From Pseudomonas pohangensis (GTDB lineage Bacteria > Pseudomonadota > Gammaproteobacteria > Pseudomonadales > Pseudomonadaceae): a DNA stretch of 64,000 nucleotides. The stretch covers positions 1,798,001 to 1,862,000 of the forward strand of contig NZ_LT629785.1 of the NCBI RefSeq assembly GCF_900105995.1, given 5' to 3'. A model generated the notes under the pieces. That model worked only from the letters and a program-made list of their open reading frames with translations. It was not told where the DNA came from and made no database searches. Positions 8,040 to 15,905 of the stretch are shown here, piece by piece. Positions within the stretch are counted from its first letter, which is position 1, and every line of letters begins with the position of its first letter. A program made the position numbers and the translations under genes.

Positions 8040-8076
8040 TTTACCTGTTTTAACCCCTGCGCTAACCGCAGTTTAC
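8040..8076. promoter_or_regulatory. candidate CpxR-like operator, two pairs of TTTAC-type half-sites
   Basis: Between the response regulator and the Spy-like gene there are four related pentamers: TTTAC (8040-8044), TTAAC (8050-8054), CTAAC (8062-8066) and TTTAC (8072-8076). Within each pair the spacer is exactly 5 bases, giving 10-bp helical phasing; read on the minus strand this is GTAAA-N5-GTAAA-like, the published CpxR box layout, with one or two mismatches per pair. The position, 75-110 bases before the Spy-like ATG and 62-98 bases before the regulator ATG, suits autoregulation and control of both genes. This is inference from pattern only. Confidence 0.5.
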
Positions 8077-8150
8077 GCGCAGCCTGCGCAGAATTCGCCC
8101 TGCACGCTGACCAGCCATTCCGGTTGGTCCGAAGTTACCGGGAGTTGAAT

Positions 8151-8675
8151 ATGACTGACACACGATTCCGCCTGTTCATGGGCTTTTTCCTTTGCGCCGC
8201 GATTGGCATGCTGACACTGTCGGAGATCAGCCTTGCCCAGGCGGGCAATGAGCGACCGGCGCCCGAGTGCATTGCCGCACGGGCTGATCTTGGCGGAATG
8301 CCGCCGTCAATGGCCGGCAAGCCACCGCGCCCTCCAGCGCCGGGCATGCCCGCTGCATTGCCCCCGGAGCTGCAGCAGCTTGACCTGAGCGAAGCCCAGC
8401 AGGACAAGATTTTTGCCTACGGCCATGAGCAGGTGCCGCTGGTTCGCGAGCAACTGAAAGTGGCTGACAAGGCCCGTGATGCACTGCATGAGCTGGCCAA
8501 GACTCAGCCGTTCGATAAGCAGCAGGCGCAAAGCCTGGCGCAAACCCGGGCCGACGCCATGGCCAAGGTAAGCGTTATGCGCGCCGAGATGGAAGCCTAC
8601 GTCCGCAGCCAGCTGACGCCCGAGCAACTGGCAAAGCTCGACAGCAGCAAACCCTGCGCTCGCAAGCCAAAATAA
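8151..8675 (+). CDS. Spy/CpxP/ZraP-like LTXXQ periplasmic protein
   Basis: This 174-aa exported protein has a hydrophobic signal segment at residues 8-29 followed by 'AQA'. The mature part begins with a Met/Pro-rich stretch ('GGMPPSMAGKPPRPPAPGMP', residues about 48-67). It then forms a helical region with 'LDLSEAQQDKIFAYGHEQ' and a closing 'SQLTPEQLAKL', i.e. two LTXXQ-like motifs as in Spy and CpxP. Cys40 and a Cys near the C-terminus could form a disulfide. Spy-family proteins are periplasmic chaperones or negative modulators of Cpx-type kinases. Start ATG 8151 follows CGGGAG. It is divergent from the two-component genes and probably in their regulon. Confidence 0.8.
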   Translation: MTDTRFRLFMGFFLCAAIGMLTLSEISLAQAGNERPAPECIAARADLGGMPPSMAGKPPRPPAPGMPAALPPELQQLDLSEAQQDKIFAYGHEQVPLVREQLKVADKARDALHELAKTQPFDKQQAQSLAQTRADAMAKVSVMRAEMEAYVRSQLTPEQLAKLDSSKPCARKPK

Positions 8676-9099
8676 GCCCTGCCCGCCTGGGCTTGTGCAT
8701 CCGCAGTGGGTTATGCCGCAGGCTGACCCTCTGCGGTTCCAGCGTTAATTGCCGGCCAGAGGCAGATGCCCTGGTTTTCGGGTCCGACAATGGCAGCAGT
8801 GACGCCGTGGTTGCGAGCAGCTGATCGTTGCCCTCCCGCGCGAACCCGCAACTGCGCTACACCACGCCAGGCATGCCCTGTTCCAGGCGCAGGCTCTCCA
8901 GCACCATCAGACCGGCGCAATCGGTCATAATCCCCGGCTTTGCCACCTCTGGCACAAAGCAACCGTTACCTGTGTACCCGCAAGCAAGTCAGCAAGAGCC
9001 AAGCAGAAGCGCCAGCTGATCCGCAGCATCCGGGTCTACAACTGACTGTGATTACCTGATAACCGCGCAGCAAACACCTGCACACCGACCGAGCCGCCC
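8676..9099. other. 424-base gap with possible decayed coding sequence on the minus strand
   Basis: No intact gene is convincing here. On the minus strand a frame around 8990-8870 reads 'YTGNGCFVPEVAKPGIMTDC' and on to 'RLEQGMPGVV', then hits a stop. An adjacent frame continues with 'GVTAAIVGPENQGICLWP' to about 8711. This coding-like composition split over two frames looks like a frameshifted remnant, but I cannot assign a family. The upstream part of the ABC ATPase gene has no obvious ribosome site. Confidence 0.3.
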
Positions 9100-9873
9100 A
9101 TGATCGACATTCACAACATCACTGCCTATCAGCAACAGACCAAGGTCTTCGACGGCTTCTCCCTGCACATTGGCGCCCATGAGCGCATGGCCATCCTCGG
9201 CCCCAACGGCGCCGGCAAAAGCACCCTGCTGAAACTGATCGACCGCGAACTCTATCCGGTGCAGCAGGACGACAGCTGGCTGAAACTGTTTGGCGATGAG
9301 CGGGTGAACATCTGGGAGTTGCGCAGCAAGATCGGCTTTGTCTCGCAGGATCTGCAGGAAGACTACACGCCCTACACCAGCGCGCTGGATGTGGTGCTTT
9401 CCGGCTTTTTCGGCGCCATCGGCAGCCACGGGCACCTGCAACCGACGCCGGAGCAGATCGCCCTGGCCAGGGAACAGATGGCCACCCTTGGCCTCGCCGG
9501 CATCGACACGAGCATGTTCCAGCGCCTGTCCACCGGTCAGAAGCGCCGTCTGTTGCTGGCCCGCGCACTGGTGCACCGGCCGCAGGCACTGTTCCTCGAC
9601 GAACCGGCCAACGGCCTCGACATGGGCGCCGGTCTGGCGCTGCTGACGCTGTTGCGCCGCTACTGCAGCACTGACCACGCGATGATCATCACCACCCACC
9701 ATATCGACGAGATCATCCCGGAAATAGAGCGCGTGGTACTGCTCGACCGCGGCCGGATTGTCGCCGACGGGCCCAAGGCCGACATACTCACCAGCGCCAA
9801 CCTGTCGAAGCTGTACCAGACGCAATTGCGCGTCACCGAACAGGATGGCTGGTACCGCTGCTGGCATGCCTGA
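9100..9873 (+). CDS. stand-alone ABC transporter ATP-binding protein
   Basis: This 257-aa single nucleotide-binding domain has Walker A 'GPNGAGKST' from Gly34, signature 'LSTGQ' at about residue 143, Walker B 'LFLDEP' with Asp167-Glu168, and a switch His in 'TTHHIDEI'. It resembles the YlmA/ModF-type lone ATPases. No permease or binding protein is next to it, and both sides are gaps of more than 400 bases, so either the membrane partner is elsewhere or the protein has a non-transport role. The start at ATG 9100 gives a normal N-terminus ('MIDIHNITAY'). Confidence 0.88.
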   Translation: MIDIHNITAYQQQTKVFDGFSLHIGAHERMAILGPNGAGKSTLLKLIDRELYPVQQDDSWLKLFGDERVNIWELRSKIGFVSQDLQEDYTPYTSALDVVLSGFFGAIGSHGHLQPTPEQIALAREQMATLGLAGIDTSMFQRLSTGQKRRLLLARALVHRPQALFLDEPANGLDMGAGLALLTLLRRYCSTDHAMIITTHHIDEIIPEIERVVLLDRGRIVADGPKADILTSANLSKLYQTQLRVTEQDGWYRCWHA

Positions 9874-10311
9874 GAGCGGTTGCAATTTCAGCCTTCAGAG
9901 CAACCGCGTAATTGAACAGCCAATTGCATTGAAACCGGCCAGCGATTGCAGGCTATTTGAGCGGTGGAAACCAGTGAACCGGGCTGCCGGAAATTGCCAC
10001 GAGCAGCGGCACGGAATTATCGACAAAGCGCTGGCCGGCCTGGCAAGCCTGCATGGCGGAGCTTGGCTTCCTGGCGCTGTTCCTCATCTAAGGGATGCAA
10101 AAGCAGTTTCGCTGCCAAACTTATCCGGTCATTCCACCCATTGCCGGGCGAGACTTTGTCGCCTTACCTTGCATGATCACGCCTGGAGCGCGTGATGTTA
10201 CTCGGAAACCACATGGGCGCTCGCCGGAGCTCGTTTATGAACTTCCGTGCGGGCGCCCTTGTGGCCTATGGCAATGTCAGCGCAGAAACCGCTCCCGCGC
10301 CTTTCACGCCA
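9874..10311. other. 438-base gap with a long-arm inverted repeat
   Basis: No gene is supported. The notable structure is an inverted repeat with arms at 10209-10220 (CCACATGGGCGC) and 10253-10264 (GCGCCCTTGTGG). The arms match at 11 of 12 positions and are separated by 32 bases. It lies about 50 bases after the stop of the minus-strand DUF1254 gene, so it might help end that transcript, although there is no T-run on either strand. Confidence 0.4.
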
Positions 10312-11814
10312 CTACTTGACCGGCACAACCTTCGGCAGGATCTTGCCAGAGCTCGGATCCTGCAGTGCCTTCATCGCTTCCTCCGCGGGCGCATAGTTGC
10401 GAATTAGCATGTAGAAGGGTCCCTTGGGAGTAGGAAGCCAGTTAGATTCCTTGTCCTTGCCGGGACTGGTCGACTGCAGATAGATGGTGATCGATCCATC
10501 GGCACCTTTCTTGAGATCGTCATCGCTGCCCAGCACGTACCGGTTGATCGGGTTCTCGACGGTAAGCTTTGAGTTCAGATCATACATGGTGACAGACCAG
10601 AATCCCGGAGGTACCACCTTCGTGTAAGGGAACGTGGCCGGGAAGGTCATGGCGTATTTGTTGTTACCATCCAGTTGCTTCTGGTTTTCATCATATTGAG
10701 ACCAGATATAGAACGCCTCGTCCGAGTTGTTGGCAGTCAGACCGAGGACGGAGTGGACTGCGGCGGTCAGATAGTCGGGGCCGGGGCTGCCGAAGTTGTA
10801 GGGGGTGACGATCCAGCCATTGCCGTTTGGTCCAATCAGGTAGGGAAGATCGGCGATCATGGGACCAATTTCCGCCCCGACTTTCTTCATCTCCTCGAGG
10901 AAAATGGAATTCAGTACATTCTCGGACTTCCAGGGCTTGCCGAGTTCGATACCCAGATATTTGTACTGTGGCAGGACTGCGCTGATCATGTCCTTGCGCG
11001 GCGGGTTTTCGTTCATGGCATCAACACAGATGGACCAGAACTGCAGCGGGTCATCAAACAGCAGGAGACTGCTGGCCACATTGGGCTTCAATTTGGGTTC
11101 CGCATAGTCGTAGGTCGGTGCCTTGGGCGCAGGCTTGCCCTCGTATTCCGCCAACCCCTGAACGGTGATTCCTTCCAGCACCTTTTGCGCACCGGCAAGA
11201 TCGTCCTGGTTTTTCACATGTACGCGCGGCTGAACCGTTACCCAGCGAGTCGGGGCATCGATGCGCTTGACACCGTTTGGCAGCGTTCCCTTCCAGCCAG
11301 GTCCGACCAGTGCGTACGTGCCCCCTTTGTAGCCGACCTCTTTGCCCGCACCATAGGCAAAGGTATCGTCATACATCGATACAAGCTGGACGATGTAATA
11401 CCGGCCATTCGAATCAGGCGTCTTCAGAATGATCGGCTCTGCCTCCAGATCCATGAATCCGAATCCATAGATCGTATTGACGTTTGGCGTCACATAGCCC
11501 GACTCCTTTGCGAGCTTAGGCGTACTGATGTTCGGCATGCGCCAGATATGATTGGGTTTGGCTTTGGGGTTGGCGCCTGTGGCGATCCCTTGCCTGAGGT
11601 TGTACATGCCAACCGGCGATGCGCAGAAGGTCCCGGCCTGAACGGCCAGTGAACGTGCCCAGGCCTGGATACCCTTCACTTGATCGGGTGAGTATTGCGT
11701 TGTTGCATCTGCTCTGGCGACGTTGGGTTGGGTGACGGCGATGCATGACAGTGCCGCAATGGCAGCACCTAAGACCATGCGATGTGCCAAGGGGGATTTT
11801 TTCCTGACTAACAT
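10312..11814 (-). CDS. exported DUF1254/DUF1214 domain protein
   Basis: This 500-aa protein has an N-terminal signal peptide (Arg/Lys then 'MVLGAAIAALSCIAV', cleavage probably after 'ARA', residue about 35). A DUF1254 region follows ('NTIYGFGFMDLEAEPIILKTPD') and a C-terminal DUF1214 region ('PPGFWSVTMYDLNSKL', 'NWLPTPKGPFYMLIRNYAP'). The family is widespread in proteobacteria and has no firm biochemical role. I chose ATG 11814, preceded by GAGGAG; the open frame extends 24 codons further without a better site. A second family member lies at 44276-45748. Base composition is somewhat less GC-rich than neighbours. Confidence 0.85.
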   Translation of the reverse strand: MLVRKKSPLAHRMVLGAAIAALSCIAVTQPNVARADATTQYSPDQVKGIQAWARSLAVQAGTFCASPVGMYNLRQGIATGANPKAKPNHIWRMPNISTPKLAKESGYVTPNVNTIYGFGFMDLEAEPIILKTPDSNGRYYIVQLVSMYDDTFAYGAGKEVGYKGGTYALVGPGWKGTLPNGVKRIDAPTRWVTVQPRVHVKNQDDLAGAQKVLEGITVQGLAEYEGKPAPKAPTYDYAEPKLKPNVASSLLLFDDPLQFWSICVDAMNENPPRKDMISAVLPQYKYLGIELGKPWKSENVLNSIFLEEMKKVGAEIGPMIADLPYLIGPNGNGWIVTPYNFGSPGPDYLTAAVHSVLGLTANNSDEAFYIWSQYDENQKQLDGNNKYAMTFPATFPYTKVVPPGFWSVTMYDLNSKLTVENPINRYVLGSDDDLKKGADGSITIYLQSTSPGKDKESNWLPTPKGPFYMLIRNYAPAEEAMKALQDPSSGKILPKVVPVK

Positions 11815-12265
11815 TTGCTGAGCTCCTCGATTTGATGCATCAAATGATTGAACTGGAAATGCCGCTATTGCCGGGTCGTAACACAATCTCCTGAACGTCG
11901 GATCACCACTTCACCATAGCGCATCCGGCTTCGGCTTCAAGGTCCAGCAGGGCTCACTTTTGACCGTTACCGCCACGCTCTGGAGCCACCACCGGTGAAC
12001 TTTCCAGGGGCTTTGTACAGGGTACTCACGGCTGCCCGACATCCGGAAAAACCGCGGCTCAACCGGCCTGCCATAGGCATGCCCGGTTGAGCTTAACGTT
12101 AGAGAAATGACCGTATCGGGTCAATAGCACCCTTTGGCAGCGCCTCTGCGAAGGCCGCTTCAGATCGACTGCTGCCCATCGCCAGATGCTGACAAGTGCC
12201 AGAAATGGTCACCCAGATTCAGTTACAAGAGTCACGATTCGGCTAGCCATTGATCGCTAACCAGC
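11815..12265. other. upstream region of the DUF1254 gene, with a perfect 10-bp inverted repeat
   Basis: This is noncoding as far as can be seen. It contains a perfect inverted repeat, GCTCAACCGG at 12057-12066 and CCGGTTGAGC at 12083-12092, with a 16-base loop. That could be a hairpin or an operator. The rest shows no gene, no tRNA and no clear promoter. Confidence 0.4.
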
Positions 12266-12303
12266 AAAAAAGCCGCAGCAAGGGCAACCGGCTGCGGCTT
12301 TGT
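12266..12303 (-). terminator. rho-independent terminator downstream of the Baeyer-Villiger monooxygenase gene
   Basis: The stem arms AGCCGCAG (12271-12278) and CTGCGGCT (12292-12299) are perfect complements. A run of six A precedes the left arm, which is a T-run on the minus strand. It therefore works best as a terminator for minus-strand transcription coming from the monooxygenase gene, about 360 bases away, after passing the repeat cluster. It may also act weakly in the other direction. Confidence 0.65.
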
Positions 12304-12340
12304 TGTGGCGCTAAATCAATCCAACCAGGAGCGCGCTTCA

Positions 12341-12458
12341 GGGAAAAAGGGGACAGATTTATTTTTCAGCAGTGGCCGCTTCGGGTCGACTGCCGCCCCT
12401 GGGAAAAAAAGGGGACAGATTTATTTTTCGGGAAAAAAAGGGGACAGATTTATTTTTC
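12341..12458. repeat. three copies of a GGGGACAGATTTATTTTTC repeat
   Basis: Near-identical units 'GGGA(5-7)GGGGACAGATTTATTTTTC' occur at 12341-12367, 12401-12429 and 12430-12458, all in the same direction; the last two abut. The A-tract length varies from 5 to 7. This short sequence is a recurrent intergenic motif in many gammaproteobacterial genomes, often near REP-associated tyrosine transposase genes. No such transposase is in this window. The ORFs running through these units only translate the repeat. Confidence 0.85.
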
Positions 12459-12665
12459 AGCAAGTAACCCGGACATTCGTAGAGTGATCAACGCCGCAGG
12501 CTTGGCCACCATAAAGACAGGCAGGGACGCAAACATCGACAAGCAATGGTGGCCAATCGCTGTGCGAGTTGACCACCCTACATTTTTTAAACTCCCTCCG
12601 GATCACGCTAACTAATCGCGCAGGGGCGGCACTCTCGCAAAAAAAGTGCCGGTTCGGCAACTGCT
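12459..12665. other. gap between repeat cluster and monooxygenase gene end
   Basis: This roughly 200-base stretch follows the GGGGACAG repeats. It holds no convincing gene and no clear hairpin directly after the monooxygenase stop. Confidence 0.4.
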
Positions 12666-14282
12666 TCAGGCTGCAGTGAACCTGAAGCCGCGGTAATCAT
12701 CGGCCGCTATCTGCGCCAGTTCTTCGGCATATTCCGGCCAGCCGATATAGGCGCTGATTACCCGTGGCTTGCCCGGAATGTTCGAACCCAGGTACCAGGA
12801 GTTGCAGGACTTGAACACCGTCTGTGCGGCGATTGCATCGACGTGCAGCGCCCAGGCCTGCTCGGCCTGCTCGTCCGCCTCGATCAGGCGCTGGCCATTG
12901 CTGCGCATGCTGTCGAGGCAGTCGGCGATGTAGTCGACATGCTGCTCGATCGACTTCAGCACATTGCTCAGCGCCGACGGGCTGCCCGGGCCGGTAATGG
13001 TGAACAGGTTGGGGAAGCCGGCCGGCATCAGGCCCAGGTAGCAGCTCGCCCCGCCCGACCACTTGTCACGCAGCGCCAGACCATTGCGCCCGCGAATATC
13101 CATGCGCAGGATCGGCCCGCTGTTGGCGTCGAAGCCGGTGGCAAACACGATGGCATCCACCTTGTATTCCTTGCCCGCCACCACCAGGCCATCAGGGGTG
13201 ATGCGCTCGATCGGCGTGTGCTTGATGCTGACCAGCTCGACGTTCGGCCGGTTGAAGGTTTCATAGAAATCGGTGCCGACCACCAGCCGCTTGCAGCCCA
13301 GCGCGAAGTCCGGCGTGAGCATCTCTGCAGTGAGCGGATTACTGACGATCGAATCCAGCTTGCGGCGAAAGAATGCCTGCGCCGTGGCATTGGCTGCGGG
13401 GTCGAGCAGCAGGTCGCTGAACACACCCATGAACATCAGACCGCCGCGCGCCCAGGCGGCCTCATAGATCTGTTCGCGCTGCTCTGGCGTGAATTCGAAG
13501 ACCGACTTGCCGGTGGTTTCGAAGGAAAAGGCAAAGGGGAACAGTTTGCTGGCCTGGCGCCGCTGCGGGTAGTCGCGTTTGATGGCTGCGACCGCCTCGG
13601 GCTGCAGGGTCTCGTTATACGCGGGAATCACGTAATTGGCGGTACGCTGGAAGACCGTCAACTGCTCTGCCTGGGCGGCAATCAGCGGCAGCGACTGGCT
13701 GCCGGACGAGCCGGTGCCGACCACGGCAACCCGCTGCCCGCTGAAATCCACCGGTTCGTGGGGCCACTGGCCGGTGTGATAGAAGTCGCCGGTAAAGCTC
13801 TCCAGCCCGTCGAAGGGTGGCAGGTTGGGTGCGGAAAGAATGCCGGTGGCGAGGATCACGAACTGCGCCGACACCTGCTCGCCGCTGTCGGTGGCAACCA
13901 GCCAGCGCCCACTGGCATCGTTGAAGGTGGCGCTGCTGATGCGGGTATTGAACTGGATGTCCCTGCGCAGATCGAAACGCTCGGCCACATGCTGTGCATA
14001 GCGCAACAGCTCGGGCTGGGTGGCGTACTTTTCGCTCCACTGCCATTCCTGCTGCAACTCTTCGGAAAACTCGTAGGAGTACTCCATGCTGACGATATCG
14101 ACCCGGCAGCCGGGGTAGCGATTCCAGTACCAGGTGCCGCCGACATCGCCACCAGCCTCATAGGCACGCACCTTGAAGCCACGCTGACGCAGCAGATAGA
14201 CCAGGTACAGTCCGGCAAAACCGGCACCGACAATGGCTACATCGAGTTCACGGACGGCGGATGCTTGTGCGGCTGGCGACAT
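12666..14282 (-). CDS. Baeyer-Villiger-type flavin monooxygenase
   Basis: This 538-aa enzyme has an N-terminal FAD site G19-A-G-F-A-G24 and the 'GGTWYWNRYPGCRVD' block typical of cyclohexanone/phenylacetone monooxygenases. The Baeyer-Villiger fingerprint F-x-G-x3-H-x3-W-P is seen as 'FTGDFYHTGQWP' (ending about residue 174), and the NADPH Rossmann site is 'GTGSSG'. These enzymes insert oxygen into ketones to form esters or lactones with NADPH and O2. A GAGG site precedes ATG 14282. No esterase is directly adjacent, but ligases, dehydrogenases and sterol-type oxidases follow downstream. The substrate is unknown. Confidence 0.9.
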   Translation of the reverse strand: MSPAAQASAVRELDVAIVGAGFAGLYLVYLLRQRGFKVRAYEAGGDVGGTWYWNRYPGCRVDIVSMEYSYEFSEELQQEWQWSEKYATQPELLRYAQHVAERFDLRRDIQFNTRISSATFNDASGRWLVATDSGEQVSAQFVILATGILSAPNLPPFDGLESFTGDFYHTGQWPHEPVDFSGQRVAVVGTGSSGSQSLPLIAAQAEQLTVFQRTANYVIPAYNETLQPEAVAAIKRDYPQRRQASKLFPFAFSFETTGKSVFEFTPEQREQIYEAAWARGGLMFMGVFSDLLLDPAANATAQAFFRRKLDSIVSNPLTAEMLTPDFALGCKRLVVGTDFYETFNRPNVELVSIKHTPIERITPDGLVVAGKEYKVDAIVFATGFDANSGPILRMDIRGRNGLALRDKWSGGASCYLGLMPAGFPNLFTITGPGSPSALSNVLKSIEQHVDYIADCLDSMRSNGQRLIEADEQAEQAWALHVDAIAAQTVFKSCNSWYLGSNIPGKPRVISAYIGWPEYAEELAQIAADDYRGFRFTAA

Positions 14283-14618
14283 GGATTACCTCGAACGGTT
14301 CGCTGCGGATGCAGATAAAGGTGTTTGACTGCACGCGTACAAGGTAGCTGAAAATCGGGTTGGCAATGCGACTGCAATCAGCCCGACAGGTTAAATCCTG
14401 GGCGAGAGCAAGTAGTTGGCAGTAACGCCGGTACGCCTGCCGCTGCGGGCGGTTAATCTCAGCACCAGACTGGCCCACCGTCAGCAGCGCCGGGTAGTTT
14501 CCGGTGGCCAATTGGCGCGGACTGCCGGATCATGCTTACCCGACAGCGTCTGGCTCGCCAAGTCAGCGCCCCAAGGCACCCGGAGCACGCGATGAAACAA
14601 TCCGCGCAGGAGCTGACC
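14283..14618. other. divergent promoter region between monooxygenase and methyltransferase genes
   Basis: These 336 bases must contain both start regions. I saw no clear sigma-70 or sigma-54 promoter pair and no hairpin. An alternative methyltransferase start at ATG 14592 (site GGAG six bases upstream) lies inside it. Confidence 0.4.
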
Positions 14619-15242
14619 ATGGTCAGTGCAAAGACCCTCGAACATTACAGCGAACGGGCCGCCGAGTTCTGGGCCGGCACACGCCACCATGATGTGCAGC
14701 AAAACATCGAGGCGCTGTTGCGCCACCTGCCTGGCCAGCTACCGCTGTGCATTCTCGATTTCGGCTGCGGCCCGGGGCGTGATCTGGCGACGCTGCGCAA
14801 CCTGGGTCACACGCCGGTCGGCCTCGAAGGCAGCGCCCCTCTGGCCGCCATGGCGCGCGAGCACAGTGGCTGTGAGGTCCTGGAGCAGGATTTTCTCAAC
14901 CTGGATCTGCCGCCCGCCCGTTTCGACGGCATCTTCGCCAACGCCTCGCTGTTTCATATCCCGAGCCAGGAGCTGCCGCGCGTACTGGGTCAACTGCACG
15001 CTGCCCTGAAGCCCGAAGGCGTGCTGTTCGCCTCCAATCCGCGGGGCAATGACCAGGAAGGCTGGAATCACGGGCGTTATGGCGCCTATTACAGCCTCGA
15101 AACATGGCGCCGGTTCATGCAGGCGGCGGCCTTCAGCGAGCTGGAACACTACTATCGGCCGGCAGGACTGCCGATCGAGCAGCAAACGTGGCTGGCCAGT
15201 GTCTGGCGCAAGTGCACGCCCCCTGCCCCCGGCAAGCCCTGA
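14619..15242 (+). CDS. class I SAM-dependent methyltransferase
   Basis: This 207-aa protein has the glycine-rich SAM site 'ILDFGCGPGRDLATLR' (residues about 42-57), an acidic residue at the end of strand beta-2 ('GLEGS'), 'FDGIFANASLFHIP' as motif III/IV and 'LKPEGVLFASNPRG' later. The fold and length match small cytosolic methyltransferases of the UbiE/Tam type; the acceptor is unknown. I prefer ATG 14619 with GCAGGAG seven bases before it; ATG 14592 is also possible. It is convergent with the msrBA pair. Confidence 0.82.
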   Translation: MVSAKTLEHYSERAAEFWAGTRHHDVQQNIEALLRHLPGQLPLCILDFGCGPGRDLATLRNLGHTPVGLEGSAPLAAMAREHSGCEVLEQDFLNLDLPPARFDGIFANASLFHIPSQELPRVLGQLHAALKPEGVLFASNPRGNDQEGWNHGRYGAYYSLETWRRFMQAAAFSELEHYYRPAGLPIEQQTWLASVWRKCTPPAPGKP

Positions 15243-15252
15243 AGGGTCTGGT

Positions 15253-15903
15253 TTATCCGGCCGGCTTGCCCCATAACTGCTCCAGCCGGTCATCGCGACC
15301 ACAACCATGCCGGTAGTAGTTGTAACGGAGCGGGTTTTTCGAGTGGTAGTCCTGATGGTAATCCTCGGCCGGATAGAAGGTGGTGGCCGGGACAATTTCG
15401 GTGACCACCGGACCGGGTAGCCGGCCGGATTTTTCCAGCGCGGCTTTCGAGGCCTCGGCCTGGCGCTGCTCTTCGGCATTGCCGTAGAAAATCGCACTGC
15501 GGTACTGGCTGCCCTTGTCGCAGAATTGCGCATTGGCGGTCAGCGGGTCGATGGTCGGCCAGAAGGCTTCCAGCAATTGCGCATAAGTGACTTTGCCCGG
15601 GTCGTAGCGCACCTGCACGGCTTCGGCATGCCCGGTGGCGCCATAGGACACTTCCTCGTAGGTGGGGTTTTCCACGTGGCCGCCGATGTAGCCCGAAGTG
15701 GTGGAAAGTACCCCGGGAATCTTGTCGAAATCCGCTTCGGTGCACCAGAAGCAGCCGCCGGCAAACACTGCGACCGCCGCAGGGGTTTTGCTCGTCGCAG
15801 AAGCCGCCGGGGTTGCGCCCTCGCCTGCCACAAGCAGCCCGCTGAACAGCAGACCGGCCAGGCCGAGTAAAGACGTTTGCCAGCAAGTAGTCAGGTTGAT
15901 CAT
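15253..15903 (-). CDS. msrA: exported peptide-methionine (S)-S-oxide reductase MsrA
   Basis: This 216-aa enzyme reduces the S-epimer of methionine sulfoxide in proteins. The catalytic motif is G-C51-F-W-C54, followed by 'SGYIGGHVENPTYEEVSYGATGHAE', all invariant in MsrA, with a further Cys in 'RHGCGRDD' near the end that may resolve the sulfenic acid. The N-terminus (residues 9-27) is hydrophobic and ends in Ala-Gly, so the enzyme is probably periplasmic rather than cytosolic. ATG 15903, with CGGAG upstream, lies two bases after the msrB stop, so both are made from one transcript. Confidence 0.93.
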   Translation of the reverse strand: MINLTTCWQTSLLGLAGLLFSGLLVAGEGATPAASATSKTPAAVAVFAGGCFWCTEADFDKIPGVLSTTSGYIGGHVENPTYEEVSYGATGHAEAVQVRYDPGKVTYAQLLEAFWPTIDPLTANAQFCDKGSQYRSAIFYGNAEEQRQAEASKAALEKSGRLPGPVVTEIVPATTFYPAEDYHQDYHSKNPLRYNYYRHGCGRDDRLEQLWGKPAG

Positions 15904-15905
15904 GT

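Noticed and set aside
12250..12615. 121-codon frame through the GGGGACAG repeats
   Set aside because: The protein only translates the repeat (recurrent 'KGDRFIFQ'-like parts) and lacks a ribosome site.
12843..14318. 491-codon plus-strand frame over the Baeyer-Villiger gene
   Set aside because: Antisense shadow; the minus strand encodes the full FAD and Baeyer-Villiger fingerprints.
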